A DNA stretch of 64,000 bases from Pegea sp. RAD2-039 (taxonomy: Eukaryota > Chordata > Thaliacea > Salpida > Salpidae): positions 62,001 to 126,000 of the forward strand of contig JAQGEQ010000380.1 of assembly GCA_034620365.1 (NCBI GenBank). The letters are read 5' to 3'. A program made the translations under genes and the position numbers. The notes under the pieces were generated by a model that worked only from the letters and a program-made list of their open reading frames with translations, was not told the origin of the DNA and ran no database searches. This document shows, piece by piece, positions 25,901-37,900 of this stretch; the stretch's first letter is position 1, and each line of letters opens with the position of its first letter.

Positions 25901-28900
25901 TCCATATAACTAATTTCAATTTTACTTATCTTAACGATGAAAACTATTTCAATCAAACAAAAATTGAACTTCAGAGACTTTCTAGAATTTACATCAATAT
26001 ATTAAAAGGTTCAAAATCATTAAATCCTTGATTGAAAAGTTTCGCTTTTAAATATACTTACTTTAAGATAAGAAATCAATTGTTTTTAGATATATTGATT
26101 TTAAAGAACTATTTTTATTTTTCGTGGACTTCGAAAAAGCTTGTAGAAACTTTTCTTGGATAAATTTTATGATTAAATTTTAATGGTCGACCTTGTTTAA
26201 AACTATAAGTTGTTTATCTGTAATAAGTTTTTTTATTACTTTTCGTTGGCTTATCATCTTAAGTTTTCATAAAAATTGAGCCTTGCGTTTAAACATCAAA
26301 GTTTGTTTTTACATTGAAAGAGAAAGTTGGGAAACTATAAAAGCTTAAAATCTTACTACAAAAGATTTTCAGCAGTAAAAAAACTTAATTTGAAAACATC
26401 TTTTATATTTCGATTATTATTTGAAAAAGTTTAGTTTCCATGAGAAAACCTTAGAAAAAATAAGATAAAAAAAAAACTGTTTGGAAACACTGTTAGTCTG
26501 AAGTGATTATAAATACAAAAAACTTAAAAAATATTACTCACTGAAATTTTTCGATCTTTCCATATTTGTTTTGGTCCAATCAACCATATAAAATCTGGGA
26601 ATCAACATCATATAAGTGTTTAAAAGTAAAAGATACATTGTAAAGAGCAATAAATTGCTGTAATAAACATATCGACTGAAGCGAGTCCATTTGTACGTCA
26701 ACAAGCTTGTCACTAGAGGGTGGACTAATAACTGGCTACATTTAGAGCTGACCTGTAACAAACCATCTTGTAAATATTGTAAATATTTATCATTGACACA
26801 CCATAATATTCAAAGGATGATTTCCTTTCAACACTTTTGGCTTTGCATCATACGAAGTAGCAGCTGTTGTTAAATCATCATTTTCATCATATGTCTAAAA
26901 GGCATTTCGATAATTGAAGAAAGTTTTTAGATTGATTTTTACCTCATTTATATCTTCGCTTAATTCTTTGTTATTTGCTTGATTATAATTACAAGATTTA
27001 CTTAATATTGATGACTCTGATTCAGTCACCCAACTTGTACACGCGTAAGTATCATCCAAGAACTCATAAAGTAAATTGGCCTGTAGATCAAAAAATTAAA
27101 TTTTATTCTGAAATATGTGACAGAAACTTTTCTTTTTTAAATTAATTTTATCTTAAATGAAAACATAATTAAATTTATTGCAAAGATTTTAAAGTTTCAT
27201 TTTCAAAGCTTCACTTATTTTGAAATATAAGAATTTGTACTTACAGTAAACCCATCTTCGAAGGGCAACTTGCCGTTGTAAACAATACATTTGTCAAGAA
27301 CTATTTCGGCCATTTCGGGCATTTTCCGGATCAACTTTCGCATTGGGGTATCCACCAAACCTGAAAGCATCTTCCAGTTTTAAAATGAAAATATTAAAAG
27401 TAAAATTGAAGAATTTGATTTGTAATGATAAGAAATTTCAATAAATTAATTTTCTACATCAAGCAGAAGTTAAATAATTTTAAATTATTAGATTTTTAAG
27501 CTTTTAAAAACCTGTGATTCGGTCTTTACAAGCGTTTCTGAGAGACTGCTTCCAGGTATGATGCTTCAACAATGGTAAGACACATTCCTTATGAGCAAAG
27601 TCTAGTGCGAAGTCCAAAGCGTTTTTACCGTCGAGTGATTTAAATGTGATATCCGCCTTCCAGTCCAAAAGTAGTTGCACGATGTTCGCGTGTCCGCGTT
27701 TACAAGCGAGATGTAAAGCGCAAACCTAGAAGAAGTGATGATTGTTCATTCAACCGCTTGATATAATAATCCAAAGTTATTTCGAAGCTTAAAACAAAAA
27801 GTGAAATAATACAAAGTTGAACAAATATTTATCTTAAAAGTTCAAAAATTTTAATCATTTTTTTTATTTAAATTCTTTCCCGAAAAATTTGAACAAAAGG
27901 AAAATTTTTTATTTAACTTTTGAAAATAAGCAAAATATTTACTGTTTCGAAATTTAACAAAACTGAAGACATAAAAAAGTCAGAAAAAACATCATTTTTC
28001 AATCTTTGAAAAGTAAAAAATATATTCTTAGAATATTTCAAAAGTTTGAAAAAGTATGAAATTTTTGACTAGAAGTTAAAAATGCTTTAAAACTAACCCG
28101 GATTTTTCCTGAAGACTGCATTTTAGCTCCAGCTTTTAATAACTTTAGAGACACTTTTTCCCAACCATTTGCAGCTGCACAATCTAAAGCTGTCCAGTTT
28201 CGACTATTACGAAGTTCCAGATTTGCTCCGTTATTCAACAACCTATTTGTAAAGATCAGAAATTGTTGAAGAGATAAAAGAGTGAAAAACCGACTCAAAG
28301 ACACATTTAGAATTGCCTTCGATGGCCGCTAGGTGGAGCGCTGTATTTCCTTCATCATCAGCACAGTTTAAAATTGAACGATCAGATGAAACGAGGTTTG
28401 AGATGAAGGTGCTGTGCCCGTTTATAGCAGCGACATGTAGTGCGGTTCGATCTGAAGCATTTTTTGCTTCTGTCGGAGCTTTAAGTTCGAGTAAAAGCTG
28501 AAAAGATAGAAATTTAAAATGTGGAATTATTTGTTTTCAATTCTCATCGAACTTTCACACAATCTTCATTCCCTTTCATAGAAGCTAAATGGAGTCCAGT
28601 GTTGCTGTTACGATCTCTACCCTCTAACAGCTTCCTGTCACTTTTTTCCAACAGTAGCTAGAAACACATCAATGAGTTTTTGTTGATCAACAACATCCTC
28701 TTCTTTACCATAATCACTTCCGAGTTGTTTTCTTCAGCAGCTAACATCAAACTACTTTTATCTTCTTGATCAGTTTCACCAAAATCTGCGTGATTATTCA
28801 GAAGAGTTGAGACTATATTAATATGTCCGTTTCGTGAAGCTATCATCAATGGAGTCATCATATCTGAGTTTTTCAACTCAATATTTGCGTTTCTGAAAAT

Positions 28901-30539
28901 TTTATCTTTTTTACAAATTATTTTAAATCATTTCAATCAAACTTTTCGATCAAAAAGTTAACAATTTCCAAAAAGTCATGTTGAGCTGCTATATAAATAG
29001 GAGTTATTTGCTGAGACGTCCTACAATTCACTTCAGCGTCTTCTTCAACCAACATTTTGACAAGTGCTAAGCTGTTAGCTTCTACAGCTAAGTGTAAACA
29101 CGAGTAATCACCAATTCGTCTTTGGTTGGTGATGTCTTTTATATCTGAAATTTTTATTCAGTCTTTATTGAAGAAATGTTGATTAGTGACTGACCATATC
29201 TTTTAGCAGCTTCCAACAAGTATTCAACGATTTCAACGTGCCCATTTTCAATTGCTAGATGAATAGGAAGGTTTTGATCGTTGTCTTTTTCTTTAATAAG
29301 TTCTGCTGCTAAACTCAATGATCTTTTTTTGCTGTTACTAGGACCAGAGATAGTCGATACAACTTTACAAATAAAGGACTTACTAGGAAGCACAATATGT
29401 CTGTATTGAAACTCACCTGTAGTAACCTTTGAAGTATTTAAAAACTTCTCAGCTTCATCAAGCAAACATTTTGCGATCTGAGATGAAATATTTAAATGAA
29501 AAATTGAATTTAATCAAATTATATTTACATCTACGCTTCCTTCCACACATATCAAGTGCAAGGGAGTTGTTGAATCCTTATCCTTACAGTTCAACTTACA
29601 TCCGTTTTGTACCAATTTTTGAACGATTTCAAAATGACCGTATAAGCAAGCATGATGTAAAGGGGTCATACCCTGGTTGTCGGTAACCTGAGAACAGTTT
29701 TGAAGTTATTAAATCAATGTTTTGTAAATTTTCATCTTCTAGTCGATAATACCTCCAAATTGACGCCACCAAATTCCAGTAACTCGGTTAAAAAGCTGAT
29801 ATTTCCGCGGATACAAGCGTGGTGAAGAGCAGTTAATCCTAAATCATCTTGTGATGTTAAACTTGCTCCAGCATTTAATAACAAGAAGAGGCAACTCATC
29901 TTCTCTTCAATTGGAAGATCTTTAGATGACTGCTAAAACAGATGTTAATTTCTGAGTAATTTTTTCATAAATATCTCACCAAAGGTTTGAACTTGCTTGG
30001 ATATCTTGCCAACAAATGCAGAGGAGTCATATTATCTTCTCCAAGAGCTTGAACATCTTTGAAAAAAGTTTGATGGAGTTACAAATGAATCTGAAACTTT
30101 GAAACTAACTTCCATCGTGGCTAATCAAGAGCTTGATTGTCCAATAGTAATGATATCTCGCCGCATAATGTAGAGGTGTGAGTTCCTCTTCATCAAGAGA
30201 ATTTACCTTTTTTCTTTTTAAAGGTTTTGGATATCGTTCAAGAATTCTTTTCATCAATTCATGTTTCCCCTCACGCGCGAGCTTTAAACACAAAAACTAA
30301 ATTGATGTAAACAATAAAAGATTTTCACGAACTTGATGCAGAGAAACGCTTGCTGTGTACTCATTCCCACTCGTCGAAAACAGTGGAGCACCCTGCGAAC
30401 TGTTATTTAAATCGATTACATCAGATTGATCATCAACCGAATATCGGAAAATTGTGCTGAGCTGTTTTTGGATTTGGAAGGAGATGCGTCGAGCGGCGCT
30501 CACTTTTTTGGCAGATTCATTTTTTTCCACATCATCCAT
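22929..30539 (-). CDS. TRPA-type cation channel, cluster gene 3
   Basis: Minus-strand split gene with ATG at 30539 and stop at 22929. Exon 1 (M-D-D-V-E-K-N-E...) ends V-S-L-H-Q at the same place as the exon 1 ends of its neighbours. Ankyrin repeats run from about 30.3 to 27.5 kb (L-T-P-L-H-Y-A-A-R-Y, M-T-P-L-H-H-A-C-L-Y). The linker T-P-M-R-K-L-I-R-K-M-P-E-M-A-E lies at about 27.3 kb, and the first membrane helix at 26.6-26.7 kb. The S4-S5 exon is at 24.76-24.96 kb. The pore (24.60-24.71 kb) reads M-M-I-G-E-I-D-Y, and V-G-L-A-V-G-D-I is at about 24.41 kb. The coiled-coil tail ends in a 99-residue open stretch with no cysteine. The C-terminus T-A-S-D-V fits a class-I PDZ ligand. Introns within the ankyrin and channel parts are mostly under 100 bp, with several of 150-600 bp. 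Confidence 0.87.
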
Positions 30540-33500
30540 GGCAAAATGTTTTCAAAAGACTTTTTATTGCGAAATAAGCTTCGTTATCAGCTGACGTTCG
30601 TGAACAAATTTCATTTTTACAAAGTTTATATTTAGATAATATTGTTTAATTATCAATCAATATAATTGAAAACCGATCCATAAAAATAATATCAAAAAAA
30701 TTCTCAATTTTTACTTTAAATTATAAAATTCAAATTTTCAAAAATAATTTTAATGCATCAAATCATGAAAAATTTTTCTTAAAATATTATTTATTTGTTT
30801 ATTTATTTATTACAATAAATGCAAAGATGAATGCCTGGAGAAAGCACCTTCCGCTAACACACATTCTCAAAAATAATATCTATTAAGTTAGAAATATAGA
30901 AAGAAATAGATGTAACACATGGCATTTCAGTAGTCCTCAAATCATATAACAGTGAACATTCACATAGAATATTAATAATATAAAAAAGAAAACAACCACT
31001 TTTTAGAAATGGCAATGTTGGCAATATTTATTAGAACTTTGATGAAATTTATCAAAAATAATTTGTTTTTGATCATTATCAATAAAATAAAAACAGAAAA
31101 ATACTTTGAAAAAAATCTTTTTAAAGCAGATCAAATAAAATACTTAAATTAAGAATAATCTGTTTGCTGAACCTTAAAATCAATTTCCAAATTAAAAATT
31201 GTGAAAAGCCGAAAGTTTTGATAATTCGAATAATAAAAATCAAAAATTGGATCTCATGACATAAACGAAAAAATTAAAAATGTCTATCATTTGATATGAA
31301 AATAAAAATTGAGTTGATTTCTGCTGTGAGCTGATATTTAATTCCCAAAAACTTCTTTCTTGTTGTTTTCTGAGAGACAAAAAAATAAAAAAGAGAAAAA
31401 GTAATTTGCTTTCAGAGCTAGTCACGGATTTTCAATTAATCTGTTCTAAATTAACGTTTGACTTTATACTTTCACATTAAAGTTTTCACTAATATCATAA
31501 ATCATATTTTTCTTTCTTTAGAATTCCTAAAAGCCAACTGTAGCAACTAGTTTCAAACAGAGGTTGTATCTCTAATCTAATACTGGCAAAGTTCAAAATA
31601 GAGAATTGCCAAATGCATTAAAGCTACAACAATAGCTAGTTGAAATTACAATTAATCTTAGCGGATTTAACTTCTCTATTTCATTAAATCAAGTTACAAT
31701 CACATTGCAACAAACTCAAACAAGAATTTCTTTAATCAATATCTTTTTCTAAAACTGTTGTAATATTTAATATCCGAGTAGTTTCGATGACCATTTTAGT
31801 CAAATTATTAAATATTGCCCCCCTTGACTTTTATATTTGAATTTTCTGATGCATTCAATGACTAACTTGTCAAACAGAATGATGTTTAGTCAATTTTTTT
31901 AATATTATGAGCTCATTTTCATAATTTTTATTTTTGATTTTCACTATCAATGTGTTTCCACTCAAAAATATTACTCATAAATTAATGATAAATTTGTGAC
32001 AAAGCAAAATGTATAATTCAAAAGTTTCAATAATTAGTAGAAACAGAAAAAGCGAAGTTTGTTTTGAACTTTCTGTTTGTATTCAGAATTGATGTTTATT
32101 AAAGTAAATTAATAATTGAAATAAATTCTGTTTAAAATAAAAACATTCTTTTTTTAATTTAAAGATGTGCAATAATAAAAAATTGATAACAAAATATTGT
32201 GCGTGTGTGCAGAAAACTAAATTACAGCAATTAGTCAAATAGTTTCATCTTTCAGTCATGCTTTGTTACTTTGGTGTAATTTAGCTAAAATTAGCCTAAT
32301 TTTTATGATTAGCTTAAACTTTCATTGAAATTAATTTCAAAAAATATTAATCAATATTTTTCTAATTATTAATTTCTAATTTTTAATTTCTAATATTAGC
32401 TCTTGTTCGAATTACTGCAGAAATTACTGAAACAGATTGATTTCATTTCATTTATCTAAAGGTAAAGAAACGAATACAGCATTTATTTAACTAATTGCTT
32501 GCTTCTAAGGCTTTTGAAAGATAACTTGACTTAATAAATGGTAGAGAAATATATTAAATACAAATTAAAATGTTTCCGAAATTAAATTCTAAATCTGTAA
32601 ACATCTTCAAGTTCAATTCGTACATTCAAACTATTTTTACTACAAAACTCTTCAAGCAGTTTCAACTTTTAACTGACTTTGCAGTTGCAAAAGACTTTAT
32701 AGTTTTATTAAGGAAATAAGTAACTGTTTGAGCGGTAAAGAACAAATAGAACCACAATTTGTCATCAAGTAAATTGTGTATTTAGAAAAAATAAATTGCA
32801 GGAAAAAGTAAATTCTTACTATTGAAAGAAATTTAGAAAAATCCTTTACAGTCACCAGGCTTGTAGTCTTAAAATTCAAAAAATATTTGTTTATTGAGAT
32901 CAACTAATTGCCAAAAAATCAAATTAAAAATTTATTGAGTTTAACGATGTTTAATAGCCACATATTTATTCATAAGAATCTTGTTTTTCAAATGAAGTGG
33001 AAATATTCATCATTTAACTAAGATCAAATTTCTTTTTGTTATTTTATGGAAATAGTTTACTTTTGAATGATTCATAGTTTAAAAAAGGTTTATGACGACT
33101 TAGAAAAGTTAAAATAAATATTTAAACAAACAAAAGTTTGCATAAATTTAATTGAACACTTGAAACCAACAACGACTTCCAAATTTTTACAATTTTGTTT
33201 TCGACGATTATTTAGAAATCGTTTTCGAGTTTTCTTAAAACATTAAATTAAGCGTTGCTTCAGTTGAAGCCCCGAAATTAGACGTCTGTTTTGAAGATTT
33301 CAACTTTTGAGGTTTTTTCTTTGAGACTTTTATGGGTTATTGGTTGTGTATAAACAAAATCAACTTTATTTTTAAATTTATGAATTCATTTTCGCCGTTT
33401 TTATTTTGTATTTTGAAATATTAATAATCAATTATAAAAAGTTTTTTTCACTTTAAGCTATTTTTTCATTATTATTTTACTTTAATTTTTTAAATCAACT

Positions 33501-34941
33501 AAAAGCTTCAATTTTCAAGTTTTGCTTCTAAGAAAATTTAGAAAATTTTAAAATTACAATTAAATGTTCATCAATCTTAATTTTGTGAAAAGTATATAAA
33601 ATTTGTTTTAAAAGAATGTTTTTACAATTTAATGTTCAATTTGTTAAAATGTATCTAAATATTTTTACAGTTTGTGGAAAGAATTCAATCAAAAGATGGT
33701 TTAAAAATATGATGAGGAAAAATAATTGGACAAAAAATGATTTTCTTTCAGATATAGATTAAATTAAAGGCATTTTAGTTTGTTCAAGTTTGTGTTTGTA
33801 GCATGAAGACTGAAACAAATTATATTTTTGTTTTCAACTAAAATCATTTTAAACATTTTAGAGTTTAACTTGGGTTATAAAATTTTATTTCAGCAAATTT
33901 GAAGCTTTTAAAGTGAGTGATGAGCTTTTAGATTCGAAACTTCTATATTCGAATTAATTGATTTAATTTGCTTCATTCAAATTAATTCTATTGGAATCAC
34001 CTTTAATGCTGTTTAAAAAATATTTTTTAAAAAGCGAAAAAATTAAATTTGTAAAAGTTAAGTGTGCGTAACTAAATTCAAATCAGTCTCATAACTTTTA
34101 TTTTAAATCATTTAAAGCCTAAAGAATATAATAAGATAAATCTTTAACAAGAAATAATTTTACCTATTCATAAATTCAAACCAAAAAAAGTTTAATTGTC
34201 AAAATTTTTTTCAGTTTCAAACAAATAATTAAATAAATTTATTCGTTAAAACTAAAATGATTTTGAACTGAAACTTTAAAATATCTTGCTGAAACTTTAT
34301 AATAGCTTTCAGTTAATCACTTTAGAATTTTGAAGTCAATTTGAAATAAAATTTGAAACTAGTGAAAAAAACAGATTAGATTTTAAACAGAAGTAAGAAC
34401 AATAATAATTCATCTTGTTTTAGAAATTAAGACTTTATCTACTTATATTATTCCTTTTTTTACTTAAAAATATTGTAGCAATAAAAATAGCTTTATAATT
34501 TTGTAATATTTTAAACAACTCCTATATTACTTCACTTAATAAGCAAAATCTTTTTCATCTTTTCTTTTTTAAATCTTTTTTAATTTCGGTAAAAGACGAA
34601 GAAAATAAAATTATTTTTGTGGATCTCTATTTTACAATTTTACTTTGAATTATTATCATAGATACTAAATAGATTTAGATGCAAAAATACTACATTAAAA
34701 GCAATTTTGAAAATGTAAAATAAAAATATTGCAATTACACCCAATCTTTTATAAAAACTAAATATTAACCTGGTAATAAATCGATTCAGATTACATAAAT
34801 GACAAAATTAAATTTAGAGTTTGTAGTTTAGATTCAAAATTAGATTCTACGATCTATTATTATATTTGTTCAAATGCGAAATTGTCAATTATTTGCAATT
34901 TTTTATAAAAATTGATTGAATCAAATTTGTTTTAATAAATT
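30540..34941. other. Spacer between TRPA genes 3 and 4
   Basis: About 4.4 kb of very AT-rich sequence. Apart from the LINE 3'-end fragment at 30.80-31.04 kb I see no gene: short open frames here have no family resemblance and no coding-like composition. Confidence 0.5.
30803..31035 (-). mobile_element. LINE 3'-end fragment, copy 2 of the 2.5-kb family
   Basis: About 230 bases align by eye with 2483-2700, including shared blocks AACACATGGCATTTCAGTAG and TTTTTAGAAATG. It holds only the non-coding 3' end of the element, so it is a heavily 5'-truncated copy in the same orientation as copy 1. On the left it runs into TTTATTTATTTATTA, which on the minus strand is an A-rich (TAAA)n-like tail as expected for a LINE 3' terminus. 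Confidence 0.8.
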
Positions 34942-37900
34942 TTAAACTTTAGTCATAAACTTCTCCTTGACTAAAACAATTTTCATCTCTTCCAAACTTT
35001 CCAGTATCTTCTTTTGAGTTTCATCTATTTTGGCATCGCATCTTTCAAGTCCAGACTGAAGCTCCTTCAAAGTCCTTGAAGTCAGATCTTCTTGTAACTT
35101 CCCTATTCTTTCTTCTAACCCAACTTTCACCTAAAAATATTTTAACTTTTAAACGTTTTTCAATTATTTGGCTTTGAGTTGATTTTCAACTTCAAATGAA
35201 GCTTTTCAACCAACAAGTCTCCGTTTCTTCCATCTACCGTTTCAAGTCTCTCTTTGGTGATATCGACTTCTTGTTTTAAGGATGTGATCTCTTCATGCGT
35301 ACTGTCAACTTTCCCGCGAGTTTCATTCGATTCCGTTTCAGTTTTTTCTGATAACCCAACTCGCGTATCTTCGATTCTTTGACCGATCAAATTCTCCGTC
35401 TTCGTCAAATTGTCTTTGACTTCCTGTTGATACAGAAGATATAGAACGTTCAAAGATCCTTCAACTTCCGAGATCAACCTCCGAGTATCCTTTTGCCTCT
35501 CTTCTCACATCCCTGATCTGGGATCGAACTCCTCTCAATCCGAGCTTCATCTCAGCTTGATCGTTTAGAAGATCTGAAATTCTTCCTTTTAAAGATGTCA
35601 TCTGACTCAATATCCGATCTGTAGTTGAGATTCCATCATCTCGATTCATCTGATGGCGAAACGCGAATCAATTGTGACGTCATCACTCTGATATCAACTC
35701 ACAGAGTCTTCTGTATCGACAGCTTTGCTTAATTTCTCGAATGTCATATCACTATCTTGATAAAAGAGTTTTTTGAAGAAGTTCGCTTTCCTGTATTTAT
35801 TTATTTCTATTTTTTGTCGCCTTAAACTGAACTTCTTTCTAATAAAAGCTGGAATCCCAAATTCCACTTCTAAAGAGGAATCCACCTAAATGAAGAAAAA
35901 TTTTGAAGTCTACAAGATCGCGTCATCGTCATCCACCTGCATCCCGAGTCGTTCAAGAGTCGCGTGTTCTTGAACTTGAATAATATCTCCAACAGCCAAA
36001 CCCACCTGCACTCATGAAGTGAATCTGAGTTTTCGTGAAGTAGATGTGAACTCACCAACAAATTCATGATGATAATCGTCATCATGACCAGGAAGATACT
36101 AAAGAGGGCGAAACTGACTTGCTTCGTATACAACTGAAAGTTTTTAAATCAATTTTAGTTTGAAGATTCGTGATTTAATTCACCAAATCTTCATAATTCT
36201 CGCTGGAGAAGAACTTTGATGTGTAATCAAGCTCACCAATTGTCATCACTGTGACAGTGATCAAAGATTCGTACCAATTTGCAAATACCAGCTACAAATT
36301 TGATGATGATGACTCGACAGTTTGAAACTTATTTTATAACCTCACCTGGTTTCCCATTAAAATACTGAATGAAAATGCAAACCCAAAAATAAAAAAGATG
36401 AAAACGAACAAGAACTGAGCGAATGTCCACATTACATCAGTAAACATGACAACAAATATCCCTAATCGAGGAATCTTTTGTATGAAGAGCAACAAAACCA
36501 TCCACGAGAAGAAAACTGCGAAAGCTCCAATCTCTTGTTGCCATTCCTAAGTAATCTTCATCAAGTCAGTTGTAGAAAATTTTAAAGATTTACTTGTCGT
36601 AATCCTGTATCTTCCTGAAAGTTGTTCAAGGCGGAAGTGTTCAAACCGTCAACTATTGAATCGGATACTAAAAGACGAAATCCATCATCCACAGAATATT
36701 CAGCGAAATTCAAAGTGACAAGAAGTGAAAGAACGTAAAGAGCAACTTCAATGCAATTAGTCACATCCAAATAGTTTAGTTTCTGTCCAACCATTTGAAA
36801 AACCTGCAAAAGATAAAAAAATTCTAAACATTTGATTTTAAGTGACTGAAATTCATTTTAAACATTTTTTTATAGTTTGGAAATATTTTTATTTGATGTC
36901 TTGAAGTTGTAAAAGCTTTTGTAGTCTCATTTTACAGTCAGATATAAAAAGAAGGAAAACCTCTCTGAGTAAGTTGAAGATCGAAAAAGCGAAGATTACA
37001 TAACGAAGATTGAGTGAAAATTCATCTAGAGTCTGGCACCCCGCCAAATCTTTATTTTTTGTGATTAGGTCTTCAAGAAAAAAGAAGCAATTTCTCCTAC
37101 AAACAAAATCGACTTTTAAATTGAAATATTTTCTTTTTAAACAAAATTTGGTGAAAATAAATTTGATAAATCCAGAAAAAGAATCTCAAATAACCGACTT
37201 GTAGATAAAACCTCGTCTACTTACGGTTTTTCACTTTCTTCAGTAATTCCTGATGAAAGATTGCTTTTAAAGAGTTGTAATTAAAAATGTTTTCTAATTA
37301 TTGCAAAGTTGAAGCTTTTGGAACTTGAAACTTGAAATTTACTTCAAAATTTGAATCTGGAATTACCTGATAGATTTTCACGGTATTCAATCGTAGTCTT
37401 CCAGTCGATTCGATAGAAAGGAGGTAAAATCATCATATAAACATTTAGAAGAACCACAAAAGCGGTATACACTAAAAGGGTGATGTAATAAACATACCTC
37501 CCAAACTGTTTCCATTTGTAGTTTAATAATCCAGTGACAATCGGGTGAACTAACAACCTCTCACATTTTGCTCCCACCTAAAAGATAACTGAAATAAATT
37601 CCAATATTTTCTTCAATGTTGACAAAAACCATAATATTTAAAGGATGGTTGTCTCTTAGATGATCTGTATTTGGGTCATATGTTCTTGCTTCTTTAGTTA
37701 ATGAATCGTTCTCATCATAAACCTGATCAATTTGGGAAGACTTTTATGAAAATTGTTAAATAATTTAGAGGAAAAAACCGAATAGGGGTTTTCGTCGAAG
37801 TTGATAGTCGTCATTTCTCCAGAAGCTGAAGTTGGTCTTGCTGAAGTCTCAGACTTCTCCATCCATTCAGAGCAAGCGTAAGTGTCATCAAAGAACTCGT

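Noticed and set aside
37010-37204. Plus-strand 64-codon frame within TRPA gene 4
   Set aside because: Lys/Phe-rich AT-driven frame opposite intron and exon sequence of the minus-strand gene, with no supporting signal.
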